64,000 nt of DNA. Source: Bacillota bacterium (GTDB lineage: Bacteria > Bacillota > Clostridia > Peptostreptococcales > Anaerovoracaceae). A program made the translations under genes and the position numbers. This document shows positions 52,945 to 60,857 of this stretch, in pieces. Position 1 is the stretch's first letter; the number at the start of each line of letters is the position of its first letter. The stretch lies in assembly GCA_017459895.1 (NCBI GenBank), contig JAFUCA010000006.1:248001-312000 (forward strand), in the 5' to 3' direction. Below the pieces are notes generated by a model. The model searched no databases. It was given only the letters and a program-made list of their open reading frames with translations, and was not told the origin of the DNA.

Positions 52945-53967
52945 TCAGAGGCATTCCGCAGAGATCACATTATAGAAGGTACGGATCTCCTCTTGAGGAA
53001 TCGGCTTACCGGTAAGCAGATAATCCCGCAGCATCTGGAGCGGCTTGAAGCCCTGCCGGTAGATGTTCTGCTCAATGGTCAGATCGATGTCCCCGCTGCG
53101 CAGGTAGTCCAGCGTTCGGGGCGGGATATCGTGGCTGATGGTAATGAGGTGCTCGCCGCCGAACCGGCACCGGGTCTCAACATAAGCAGAGACGGAAGAC
53201 GTCGCAAGATAGACTCCGCGCAGCGTGGCTTCGCTCTGCAGGATTTCTGCCGTTCTGCGGCTGGTCAGTTCGTTGTCCTCATAAGTATAGACAGTAATGC
53301 TGTTCAGCTCGGTGATTGCATGCTCTCGCAACGCATCCTGAAACCCGCGGACGCGGTTGACGTGTGCGGAATACTCCCGCCGTCCGCCGAGAACCAGGAT
53401 GGATCCGGGCCGGGAGATCATCTTCGCCATCATCTCCCCTGCGATACGGCCGCTTTTATAGGAGTCTTCTCCAACGAAAGACCGCCGACGGCTGTCCGGA
53501 ATGTCGGAATTGATGGTGATGACCGGGATATCCTGCTCGGCCAGATCATCGATGGCTCGGATCAGCGGCGCGCAGTCCTGCCCGGACAGGGCGAGAGCGC
53601 CGATGCCGGCTTCGCACAGTTCGTCAATGATCCGCAGATACCCTCCCGGATCGTTGGCATCACATTCCCGAACCTCCACCGCGATGCCCACGGCGTTACA
53701 TTCCCGGGTCCCTTCTCGGATGCCCCGCAGCACCTCGTCATGAAAGAATCCCTGCTGATCGGGAATGATAACACCGATTTTCGGCTGACGATGCGTTCTC
53801 ACCAGTGCCCGGGCAGATACGTTCGGCGTGTACTGCAGCTCTTCCAAAGCCTGGAGCACCTTTTCCCTGGTTTCGCTGTTGACGATGCCGCGTCCGTAAA
53901 GAACGCGGTCAACGGTACCGCGAGACACACCGGCACGGGCAGCAACATCTTTGAGGGTGATAGCCAT
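52945..53967 (-). CDS. LacI-family repressor of the iol and uxa operons
   Basis: A 340-residue regulator. An N-terminal LacI helix-turn-helix (ITLKDVAARAGVSRGTVDRVLYGRG) is followed by a hinge and a type 1 periplasmic-binding-like sensor domain (about 65-330). It lies between two operons, each with a TGCACGTGCA operator at its promoter (52839-52854 and 54122-54137), so it most likely represses both and itself. The ligand is presumably inositol or a keto intermediate (inference). The last residues (TFYNVISAECL) end near 52945, about 47 bp upstream of the iol promoter. Confidence 0.92.
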   Translation of the reverse strand: MAITLKDVAARAGVSRGTVDRVLYGRGIVNSETREKVLQALEELQYTPNVSARALVRTHRQPKIGVIIPDQQGFFHDEVLRGIREGTRECNAVGIAVEVRECDANDPGGYLRIIDELCEAGIGALALSGQDCAPLIRAIDDLAEQDIPVITINSDIPDSRRRSFVGEDSYKSGRIAGEMMAKMISRPGSILVLGGRREYSAHVNRVRGFQDALREHAITELNSITVYTYEDNELTSRRTAEILQSEATLRGVYLATSSVSAYVETRCRFGGEHLITISHDIPPRTLDYLRSGDIDLTIEQNIYRQGFKPLQMLRDYLLTGKPIPQEEIRTFYNVISAECL

Positions 53968-54043
53968 AACAGATCCTTTCGTATCACAGCAGGGAATCCA
54001 TTCCGTGGATCCTGCGCTGCAGCATGATTCGTTTCTTCTCTAT

Positions 54044-54073
54044 ATCATAGACCGACCTGACGGCAGGTGTAAA
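54044..54073 (-). promoter_or_regulatory. Promoter of the LacI regulator gene
   Basis: On the minus strand TTTACA (54073-54068), an 18-bp spacer and TATGAT (54049-54044). The spacer holds an ACCTG/CAGGT inverted repeat. It is divergent from the uxaB promoter, whose operator is only 49 bp away. Confidence 0.6.
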
Positions 54074-54084
54074 GGAAAAAAAGA

Positions 54085-54137
54085 TTGACATTGGTTTCCG
54101 GGAAATATATATTCAAGAAAAGAGTGCACGTGCACTC
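54085..54137 (+). promoter_or_regulatory. Promoter and LacI operator of uxaB-uxaA
   Basis: TTGACA at 54085-54090, a 17-bp spacer and TATATT at 54108-54113 form a near-consensus promoter. The perfect 16-bp palindrome GAGTGCACGTGCACTC at 54122-54137 covers the start of transcription. It matches the site before the iol operon in 15 of 16 bases. Confidence 0.87.
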
Positions 54138-54182
54138 AAAAGATGGATAAGTAAAACAACACAAACAAAGGAGCATACGGAA

Positions 54183-55685
54183 ATGAAAACGATACAGCAG
54201 GCTGCCGGAACGGATCACGGCCGCTATCCGGAACGGATCCTCCAGTTCGGCGAAGGCAATTTTCTCAGAGCCTTTGCGGACTGGATGATCGATGATCTCA
54301 ACGAGAAGGGGCTTTATCGGGGAAGCATCTGTCTGTGCCAGCCGATCCCTGGAAATGAGAAGCTGCGCGGGATCCTGAATGAGCAGGACGGTGACTATAC
54401 CGTGATCATGCGGGGGATGAATGACGAAGGATCGGCGGCGGAAACGGAGCGGATCGTCACATCCGTTTCCAGGTGCATCAATGCCTATGATGATTATGAG
54501 CAGCTGCGCCGGCTGTTCTGCTCTGAGGATCTGGAAGTGATCATTTCCAATACAACAGAAGCGGGAATCTGCTACCGGGAAGGGGAGCGCCTCGAAGCGA
54601 GACCTGCGGAATGCTTTCCCGCCAAGCTCACCCAGCTTTTGCATGACCGGTACGAGAAGTTCGGGGGAAAAGGTCACGGACTCCTCTTCCTGCCGGTGGA
54701 GCTGATCGATGACAATGGATATGAACTGCGGAAGATCATCCTCCGTTACGCGCGGGAGTGGGATCTGGGTGAGGATTTCTGCCGGTGGATCGAAGATGAG
54801 AACATGTTTGCCAGCACCCTGGTGGACCGGATCGTGACCGGTTTCCCGGCGGATGAGATCGAGAGTCTGCAGGACCGGATGGGATACCGGGATCAGGCGG
54901 TGGTGACCTGTGAGAGCTTCAGCCTCTGGGTCATCGAGGGAGATCCCGTCTGGCAGCGGATCCTGCCCCTGGGCAAGGGCGATGGGGGCGTCATCTGGAC
55001 TGAGGATGTCCGCCCGTACAAGATGCGCAAGGTTCGTGTCCTCAACGGAGGGCATACGTCGACCGTGCTGGCGGGGATCCTGTCGGGGCATGAGCTGGTC
55101 CTGGACCTGATGGAGAGCCCGGTATATGAGACATTCCTGCGGGATCTTCTCCGGGAGGAGGTCATTCCCGGGGTGCCGCTGGCCAGAGAAGAAGTGGAGC
55201 AGTTCGCCAGAGATGTACTGCAGAGATTTCGCAATCCATATATCCGGCACAGGCTGCTGGATATCTCCATGAATTCCTGCGCGAAGTTCGTCACACGATG
55301 TCTGCCGTCGCTGCTGGCCTATCAGCAGAGGGAAGGAAGCCTGCCGGATCGTCTGGTATTTTCCCTGGCTGCGCTGATCCGGTTCTACCGGGCGGAGCAG
55401 GCGGATGGGGTCTGGACCGGCCGCAGGGAGGATGGCAGCGCATATCCGATTCGGGACAGCGAGGACAACATCGCGTTCTTCGCAGACGCCTGGGCGGCTG
55501 CTTCTCAGGAACCGGACGGTGACATGGGCAGGCTCTCGGAGCGGATCCTGGGCAGAGTAGAACTCTGGGGCATGGATCTGTCGGCGGTGCCGGGTCTGCC
55601 AGATCAGGTGGCCGGATATCTGGAGCGGATGAAACAGGAGAAGCTGGAGGAGATCATATGGGAGATCAGCGGAGCAAGATCATAA
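54183..55685 (+). CDS. uxaB: Tagaturonate reductase
   Basis: A 500-residue member of the mannitol/altronate dehydrogenase family, reducing D-tagaturonate to D-altronate with NADH. The N-terminal ILQFGEGNFLRAFADWMIDDLNEKG and the VSRCINAYDDY and SNTTEAGICY segments are typical of UxaB rather than UxuB. An AAAGGAG site precedes the start. It overlaps uxaA by 28 bp. No uronate isomerase (uxaC) is seen in the window. The tagaturonate probably comes from inositol through the IolM/IolN/IolO homologues nearby. Confidence 0.94.
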   Translation: MKTIQQAAGTDHGRYPERILQFGEGNFLRAFADWMIDDLNEKGLYRGSICLCQPIPGNEKLRGILNEQDGDYTVIMRGMNDEGSAAETERIVTSVSRCINAYDDYEQLRRLFCSEDLEVIISNTTEAGICYREGERLEARPAECFPAKLTQLLHDRYEKFGGKGHGLLFLPVELIDDNGYELRKIILRYAREWDLGEDFCRWIEDENMFASTLVDRIVTGFPADEIESLQDRMGYRDQAVVTCESFSLWVIEGDPVWQRILPLGKGDGGVIWTEDVRPYKMRKVRVLNGGHTSTVLAGILSGHELVLDLMESPVYETFLRDLLREEVIPGVPLAREEVEQFARDVLQRFRNPYIRHRLLDISMNSCAKFVTRCLPSLLAYQQREGSLPDRLVFSLAALIRFYRAEQADGVWTGRREDGSAYPIRDSEDNIAFFADAWAAASQEPDGDMGRLSERILGRVELWGMDLSAVPGLPDQVAGYLERMKQEKLEEIIWEISGARS

Positions 55686-57202
55686 AGATCAGGGGAACGG
55701 ATAACGTCGCGGTGGCGCTGGAGGCGCTTTGCCCCGGGGAGACAGTGAGGGCCGGGGACGTAGAGGCCGCGGTCAGAGAGGCAGTGCCGGCCGGACATAA
55801 GCTCGCCCTGCAGAGGATCGAAGCAGGAGAAGATGTCATCAAGTACGGATATCCCATCGGGCGTGCTGTGCAGGTCATAGAGGCCGGGGAGCACGTCCAT
55901 ACCCACAATCTGAAGACGAATCTGGAGGGCCTGCTGGAGTATGCGTATCATCCCCGGGCAGCCGAGGAGCAAAGGCTGGAGGGGCCTGCATTAAATCGCA
56001 GGGCCGCCGCGCAGACGGAAGCGACCTTCGAAGGTTACCGGCGTTCGGACGGCCGGGCCGGGATCCGCAACGAGATCTGGATCATTCCCACCGTGGGCTG
56101 CGTGGGGCATACGGCGCAGCTGCTGGCAGCCGAAGGAGAGCGCAGGTTCAAAGGCCGTGTTGACGGGATCCATGCTTTCCTTCATCCCATGGGATGCAGT
56201 CAGCTGGCGGAGGATCATCTGCGGACGCAGAAGATCCTGGCAGGCCTGGCCCATCATCCCAATGCCGGTGGTGTGCTGGTGGTGAGCCTGGGCTGTGAGA
56301 ATAACAACCTGGAGGTATTCCGTCCGTTCCTGGAGGATATCGACGAACGGCGGATCCGGTATCTCGTCACACAGAACGCAGAAGATGAGATCGAAGAGGG
56401 AATGAAGCTGCTGGATGAACTGACGGCGGCAGCGGCAGCCGACCGCAGGGAGCCGGTGCCGGTAAGCGCACTGACCATCGGTTTCAAATGCGGCGGCTCC
56501 GATGGATTCTCCGGGATCACGGCCAATCCGCTGTGCGGGAGCATCAGCGACTGGATCTGCAGCCAGGGGGGCAGAGCGATCCTCACGGAAGTTCCGGAGA
56601 TGTTCGGCGCGGAGCAGATCCTGATGGATCGGGCCTGCAGTGAAGAGGTGTTTCGGCAGTCGGTAGACCTGATCAATGGGTTCAAATCGTATTTTCGCCG
56701 GTACGGGCAGGAGATCTACGAGAATCCTTCGCCGGGAAACAAAGCCGGGGGAATCACGACGCTGGAAGAGAAGTCTCTGGGGTGTGTGCAGAAGGGCGGC
56801 AGGGGCCCGGTATGCGGCGTGCTGGATTACGGACAGGCACCGGCGCGGGCCGGTCTGCATCTGCTGAACGGACCGGGCAATGATCTGGTCTCCTGTACGG
56901 ACCTGACGGCCAGCGGCGCGCAGATGGTTTTGTTTACCACAGGGAGAGGCAACCCCTTCGGTGCACCTGCCCCAACGGTGAAGATCGCCTCCAATGGAGC
57001 GCTGGCCCGAAGGAAACCGGGCTGGATCGACTTCAATGCCGGGCAGGTCATCGAAGGGGCTGCGGGCTTCGGCGGGTTCGACGCTGCGGAGCAGGAACTG
57101 AGACAGCTCATTCTCGATGTCGCTTCCGGAAGGACATTCACAAAGAACGAAAAAAACGGCTATCGTGAGATAGCCGTGATGAAAGACGGTGTCATCCTCT
57201 GA
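55658..57202 (+). CDS. uxaA: Altronate dehydratase
   Basis: A 514-residue Fe-dependent dehydratase turning D-altronate into 2-keto-3-deoxygluconate. An N-terminal SAF domain (about 5-95, ending HVHTHNLKT) is joined by a linker to the large catalytic domain, with GYRRSDGRAGIRNEIWIIPTVGC, GFKCGGSDGFSGITANP and TGRGNPFGAPAPTVKIASN motifs. The linker holds an exact copy of the 11-bp word (55969, read as EQRLE). Its final codons contain the terminator of the convergent regulator gene. It is co-translated with uxaB and has the same regulator. Confidence 0.95.
   Translation: MGDQRSKIIKIRGTDNVAVALEALCPGETVRAGDVEAAVREAVPAGHKLALQRIEAGEDVIKYGYPIGRAVQVIEAGEHVHTHNLKTNLEGLLEYAYHPRAAEEQRLEGPALNRRAAAQTEATFEGYRRSDGRAGIRNEIWIIPTVGCVGHTAQLLAAEGERRFKGRVDGIHAFLHPMGCSQLAEDHLRTQKILAGLAHHPNAGGVLVVSLGCENNNLEVFRPFLEDIDERRIRYLVTQNAEDEIEEGMKLLDELTAAAAADRREPVPVSALTIGFKCGGSDGFSGITANPLCGSISDWICSQGGRAILTEVPEMFGAEQILMDRACSEEVFRQSVDLINGFKSYFRRYGQEIYENPSPGNKAGGITTLEEKSLGCVQKGGRGPVCGVLDYGQAPARAGLHLLNGPGNDLVSCTDLTASGAQMVLFTTGRGNPFGAPAPTVKIASNGALARRKPGWIDFNAGQVIEGAAGFGGFDAAEQELRQLILDVASGRTFTKNEKNGYREIAVMKDGVIL
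57150..57177 (-). terminator. Terminator of the LacI-2 operon, inside the end of uxaA
   Basis: Read on the minus strand, ACGGCTATC (57177-57169) pairs with GATAGCCGT (57164-57156) across a 4-base loop, followed by a run of seven T. It lies within the last 20 codons of uxaA on the other strand, so it terminates the convergent iolO-lacI transcript. The poly-A side means it is not a terminator for uxaA. Confidence 0.82.
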
Positions 57203-57217
57203 AACGCCGGGACTGCT

Positions 57218-58309
57218 TTACCAGCTCTCCAGGATCCAGTCGGTCTCGATTCCGGGATCTGTGGAACCCCGCAGGATCATCTCGCCGGTGAGCTGGATCT
57301 TGGATGGTGTGGCGTCGGTATTGCGGAGCCTGCGCAGAAACAGATCGAAGGCGAAGGTTCCCATCTCCTCCTTCGGGACGTGGATGGTGCTAAGCGCCGG
57401 ACGGACCAGAGATGCCGGGAAGTTGTCGTTGTATCCGAAGATCGCAACATCCTCGGGGATCTTCCGGCCCGCTTCCTGCAGCGCACGCATGGCTCCGATG
57501 GCCATCTGGTCGTTACCGGCAGCGACGGCGTCGATGGAGATATCCCTGGACAGCAGTTCCTGCATGCACTGATATCCGCTGAGGGGAGTGTAGTCCCCTT
57601 CGGCAATGTACTGCTTCCGAAAGGCGATGTCCGCTTTTTTCAGAGCGCTTACATACCCCCGGGTCCGGGCACGGCCCATGGCGTAGGACTGTGGTGCAGC
57701 AATGTAGGCGATGTTTTTTCGGCCCAGCTGGATCAGATGCTCCACGGCCTGTTCTGAACCCTGCTCATCATTGACCACCACCGAATCCAGTGCGGAGTCC
57801 AGCGCGGATTCCAGACAGATGACAGGGATCCGGTGTCCGTTGTTGTGCAGCCCCTTCAGCGTCTGGATGTAATCCTGTGCTTTCTTATCGTGAGAATTGG
57901 CACAGGAGGACACGAAGATCCCGTCGATGCGCTGTGCGGTCAGCGCCTGGACCTGTGCCTTCTCCTTCTCCAGTTTCCCGGAGGTGCTGTGAACGGTGAG
58001 GCTGTACCCTGCCTGATCGGCGCTTTTCTGCAGACTCTTCAGCAGAGGCGGGAAGAACACCGATGTGATGGAGGGAAACAGGACGGCCACGGAATGGCTC
58101 CTGCCGCTCTTCAGACTGCGTCCGATGGGATCGACCTGATAATTCAGTTCATTCACAGCCTCCATGACCCGTTTTCGCAGCGGCTCACTGACAGCCTTTG
58201 TCCCATTGAGTACGTGGGATACGGTTGAGATGGAGACGTTCGCCTCCCGGGCAACGTCTTTAATGCCGGGGGCTCTGGTATTGTTCTTTTCGGTTTTCAT
58301 TTCATTCAT
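57218..58309 (-). CDS. LacI-family regulator 2
   Basis: A 363-residue regulator. Its LacI helix-turn-helix (PGIKDVAREANVSISTVSHVLNGTKAVSEPLRKRV) is followed by a sensor domain with the HxxxLxxGRSHSVAVLFPS hinge region. It overlaps the end of the isomerase gene by 8 bp, so it is in one operon with it. The AAAACGTTTT-type palindromes in the gap upstream of that isomerase and of the IolN homologue (59148-59159, 59336-59343) are its likely operators, distinct from those of LacI-1. Confidence 0.92.
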   Translation of the reverse strand: MNEMKTEKNNTRAPGIKDVAREANVSISTVSHVLNGTKAVSEPLRKRVMEAVNELNYQVDPIGRSLKSGRSHSVAVLFPSITSVFFPPLLKSLQKSADQAGYSLTVHSTSGKLEKEKAQVQALTAQRIDGIFVSSCANSHDKKAQDYIQTLKGLHNNGHRIPVICLESALDSALDSVVVNDEQGSEQAVEHLIQLGRKNIAYIAAPQSYAMGRARTRGYVSALKKADIAFRKQYIAEGDYTPLSGYQCMQELLSRDISIDAVAAGNDQMAIGAMRALQEAGRKIPEDVAIFGYNDNFPASLVRPALSTIHVPKEEMGTFAFDLFLRRLRNTDATPSKIQLTGEMILRGSTDPGIETDWILESW

Positions 58310-59132
58310 AGTTATCTAACATCCCCCTTACAGAGCGGATCCACTCTCCGGCTGCGGCTTCTTTGGAAGGAAGCGGGAGACACTCCGCGCTGATGATCCC
58401 ATTGTAACCGTTTTTGATCAGGACGTCTACAATGGAAGTGAAATCAAGATGTCCTTTTCCGGGCCACCAGCGATTGGAGTCCGCGAAGTGCACATAACGG
58501 ATGTAGTCCATATTATCCCGGATCGCCTGCAGGATATCGACCTCTTCGATATTCATATGGAAGGTATCGATCATCATGCGGATGTTGGTCAGATCGAATC
58601 TGCGGATGAAGTCCGCAATCTCATAGGTATTGCACAGATAATTGTTCTCATACCGGTTGATGGGCTCAAAGACCATGGTGACCTGCTTCTGCCGGGCGTA
58701 TTCGTCCAGTTTCGTCATGGATTCTCCCAGGAGCGCGATAGTCTCTTCGTATGCATCCTTTGACGGGACATTGCCCCGGACGCAGCCGATGATCACCAGA
58801 CAGTCGAAGCGGCTGGCAGCATCGATGTATCGCATCATAGCTGCTACAGCCTCCGACCGGTTCTGCGGATCGTCCGAGGTCAGGGACAGCCCCGCGTTCA
58901 CATAGAGCCGCCCGGTTCCCAATGCGCTGATCTGCATCCCGTTCTCACGCAGAGCGGCTTCGATGCCAGGGTCACCCAGTTCCTCCGGATCGGTGGAGTG
59001 AAGTTCCACACAATCGTATCCCAGGGAATGGGCGTAAGCGATCCCCTCCGGGAATGTGCCTTCAAACAGGAACGGAGCGTCACCGATGATCTCCTTGATA
59101 ACGGTCAGTGATGTTCTGATATTGCAGTTCAT
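58302..59132 (-). CDS. Sugar isomerase/epimerase, candidate IolO (5-keto-gluconate epimerase)
   Basis: A 276-residue TIM-barrel isomerase of the xylose-isomerase-like family. It shows VELHSTDPEEL near the N terminus, MVFEPINRYENNYLCNT, MMIDTFHMNIEE, VHFADSNRWWPGKGHLDF and ISAECLPLP, with metal-site Glu/His positions. The motif set resembles D-tagatose 3-epimerase-like enzymes. In the Thermotoga alternative inositol route, IolO is such an epimerase making D-tagaturonate from 5-keto-L-gluconate. Here it is divergent from the IolN homologue and near uxaB-uxaA, which fits. The name remains inference. Confidence 0.8.
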   Translation of the reverse strand: MNCNIRTSLTVIKEIIGDAPFLFEGTFPEGIAYAHSLGYDCVELHSTDPEELGDPGIEAALRENGMQISALGTGRLYVNAGLSLTSDDPQNRSEAVAAMMRYIDAASRFDCLVIIGCVRGNVPSKDAYEETIALLGESMTKLDEYARQKQVTMVFEPINRYENNYLCNTYEIADFIRRFDLTNIRMMIDTFHMNIEEVDILQAIRDNMDYIRYVHFADSNRWWPGKGHLDFTSIVDVLIKNGYNGIISAECLPLPSKEAAAGEWIRSVRGMLDNYE

Positions 59133-59147
59133 TTTTCTCCTCCAAAT

Positions 59148-59345
59148 AAAAACGTTTTTCGATATAGAAGTTGATGTTGCGAAAGTTCAGAAAAATTATT
59201 ACAAATCAAATATAACTGATAAACGTTGAAAAATCAAGGATTATTTTACATTAAAACGGGATTTTTGATTGGAAGCTCTGGAAAAAGGTATTGACATGAT
59301 GACGCAAACTTGTTAAACTTCATGCAACAACAGAAAAACGTTTCG
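59148..59345. promoter_or_regulatory. Divergent control region with AAACGTTT operators and iolN promoter
   Basis: The 281-bp gap between the isomerase and the IolN homologue has no gene. It holds the perfect palindrome AAAAACGTTTTT (59148-59159), a half-matching AAACGTTG (59221-59228) and GAAAAACGTTTCGC (59333-59346). The plus-strand promoter is TTGACA (59291-59296), a 17-bp spacer and TAAACT (59314-59319), with the last operator just downstream of it. A TATATC -10-like box for the minus strand lies near 59160-59165 beside the first operator. LacI-2 is the likely ligand. Confidence 0.72.
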
Positions 59346-59413
59346 CTAAACCAACCACAATAATGATCATTATCAAATCGTTTACACGCAGATGAAAAAG
59401 GGAGGTAGCCTAT

Positions 59414-60547
59414 ATGAAGCTCACATTAAACGAATCGGGTAAGACATGGCTCACGACGGAAGATCCGGCGATCCTGTTTGAGGACAACGAAGTCGGCAGA
59501 CTGAAGAAGGAAGTCTGGGACATGACAGAAGAAGAACTGGACAAGGTTCTGGAGGAGTACGGAGTTCCCTCCGCGTCCGAACTGGGTGTTGCAGGAACCT
59601 ACATTCAGAATACAGCCAGAGGAGATCAGATCGAGAAGCGCCGCAAGGATGACATCGTATTCGTCCCCATCGGATGCACCGAGAACCATGGACTGCATAA
59701 CAACACCGGACTGGACACGTTCATGTGTACTCAGATCTGTGAGGCGGTTCGCCGCTACACAGCCAAGCAGGGACATGAAGTCAACCTGGCCTTCACACCG
59801 CTGAACTATGGCGGACATCCGTACCATCACATCGGCATGCCGGGAACGGTCATCATGCCGCAGGAAGTGGTCACAGAGATGCTGATCTACACCATGCTGG
59901 GTCTGTGGGATGACGGATACCGCAAGATCATCTTCATCAACAACCACGGTCATCTGTGGATGCTGGAAGCAGCCATTCAGGAATTCTGCAAGAGATACCA
60001 GCTGCCGGGCATTTACAGGGTCATCGACTGGCACCGGGCGGTCAGAGAGTTCTTCTATCCCACCGATGTGCATGACGATTCCCTGGAGACCCACTTCATC
60101 CACGCGGACGAAGCAGAGACAGCAGTAGCGCTGCTGATGTTCAAGGATATGGTCAACATGGACTATGTACAGGATAAGCTGGGTGAAGCCCTGCTGCCGG
60201 ACGGACACATCGATAAGTCCGTGGATCCGTACAGAAGACCGTGCCGCTGGAGCGAGGGCGAAGGTCATGCAGCCATCGAACGTTCTGCGACACCGGAAGG
60301 CATCGTCGGCGTCCCTTCCCAGGCGACAGCCCGTAAGGCCAAGAGACCCATCGTCGCGATCCTGAAGTATCTGACACTGCTGCACGATCAGATTCTGGAG
60401 GCGTATCCGGCAGGAACCGTTCCGCCAGTGGAGAAGGTGTCGCTGCGTTCCGCGGAGGAACTGGCGCCGTTCCTGAAGGAGCCGCTCAGCGAAGGCTGGA
60501 AGTCCGTGGCGGAGCTGCCGAGAGTCGGATATTTCGAGAAGCTGTAA
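59414..60547 (+). CDS. Creatininase-family hydrolase, candidate IolN
   Basis: A 377-residue metal-dependent amidohydrolase-like protein of the creatininase family. It shows VFVPIGCTENHGLHNNTGLDTFM, YGGHPYHHIGMPGTV, INNHGH and FIHADEAETAVALL motifs, including the Glu, His and Asp metal ligands. In the alternative inositol pathway described in Thermotoga, IolN of this family hydrolyses 3-dehydro-scyllo-inosose to 5-keto-L-gluconate. The zinc dehydrogenase two genes downstream (candidate IolM) and the epimerase across the promoter (candidate IolO) support that reading. AGGGAGG precedes the start. Confidence 0.85.
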   Translation: MKLTLNESGKTWLTTEDPAILFEDNEVGRLKKEVWDMTEEELDKVLEEYGVPSASELGVAGTYIQNTARGDQIEKRRKDDIVFVPIGCTENHGLHNNTGLDTFMCTQICEAVRRYTAKQGHEVNLAFTPLNYGGHPYHHIGMPGTVIMPQEVVTEMLIYTMLGLWDDGYRKIIFINNHGHLWMLEAAIQEFCKRYQLPGIYRVIDWHRAVREFFYPTDVHDDSLETHFIHADEAETAVALLMFKDMVNMDYVQDKLGEALLPDGHIDKSVDPYRRPCRWSEGEGHAAIERSATPEGIVGVPSQATARKAKRPIVAILKYLTLLHDQILEAYPAGTVPPVEKVSLRSAEELAPFLKEPLSEGWKSVAELPRVGYFEKL

Positions 60548-60553
60548 GAAACG

Positions 60554-60829
60554 ATGAAAAGATATCTTGAGAAAATTTCATCTCTGCTTACGAAATCTGT
60601 ACCGGAAGTATACAATGATACATATCTGCAGGCAGAAGGGCTGCGCGTCGTTCGCGGCAAGGTGCAGGGTGAGCAAAGGCTGATCGTAGACGGGGCAAGA
60701 TCCTTTCGGTACGAAGGCGAAGAGGTGGGAGGCCGCAGCGGCATCCGCATCTGCCCGATAAACCAGGTCAATCTGAACCGGCTGCAGCTGGATTTCCCGC
60801 AGAGCCAGCCTTTGCAGGAACAGAAATAA
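60554..60829 (+). CDS. Small hypothetical protein between the iolN- and iolM-like genes
   Basis: A 91-residue open frame starting 6 bp after the IolN-like gene, with only a weak ribosome site (GTAAGAAACG). I do not recognise it. The N terminus looks amphipathic, the middle is basic, and there is no signal peptide. It contains one exact (60805, read as SQPLQ) and one variant (60673) copy of the scattered 11-bp word within 140 bp, the densest spot in the window. It could be a small real protein or a decayed segment. Confidence 0.4.
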   Translation: MKRYLEKISSLLTKSVPEVYNDTYLQAEGLRVVRGKVQGEQRLIVDGARSFRYEGEEVGGRSGIRICPINQVNLNRLQLDFPQSQPLQEQK

Positions 60830-60857
60830 CAGAGATGATAATAAAGGAGAAGAACCA

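Larger units (their letters stand above)
1474..60815. repeat. Scattered 11-bp word GCAAAGGCTGG / CCAGCCTTTGC
   Basis: Exact copies read as GCAAAGGCTGG start at 1474, 3026, 5813, 6080, 9913, 28516, 38220, 41247 and 55969. Exact copies read as CCAGCCTTTGC start at 1768, 3642, 5330, 9216, 17813, 24362, 26546, 30737, 34309, 42722, 49813 and 60805. One-mismatch copies lie near 14627, 14876, 15446, 25670, 25856, 28491, 30446, 31517, 34872, 35568, 36335, 36491, 37522, 40822, 42090, 45914, 46834, 47825, 47957, 51090, 51471, 54632 and 60673. Sixteen of the 21 exact copies have T before GCAAAGG, giving TGCAAAGGCTGG. Copies lie in genes, in all six frames, and between genes. Chance expectation for one 11-mer on both strands of 64 kb is about 0.03. 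Confidence 0.93.

Noticed and set aside
1474-60815. Codon bias or a shared peptide as the cause of the 11-bp word
   Set aside because: Copies are read in all six frames in unrelated proteins and also lie between genes.
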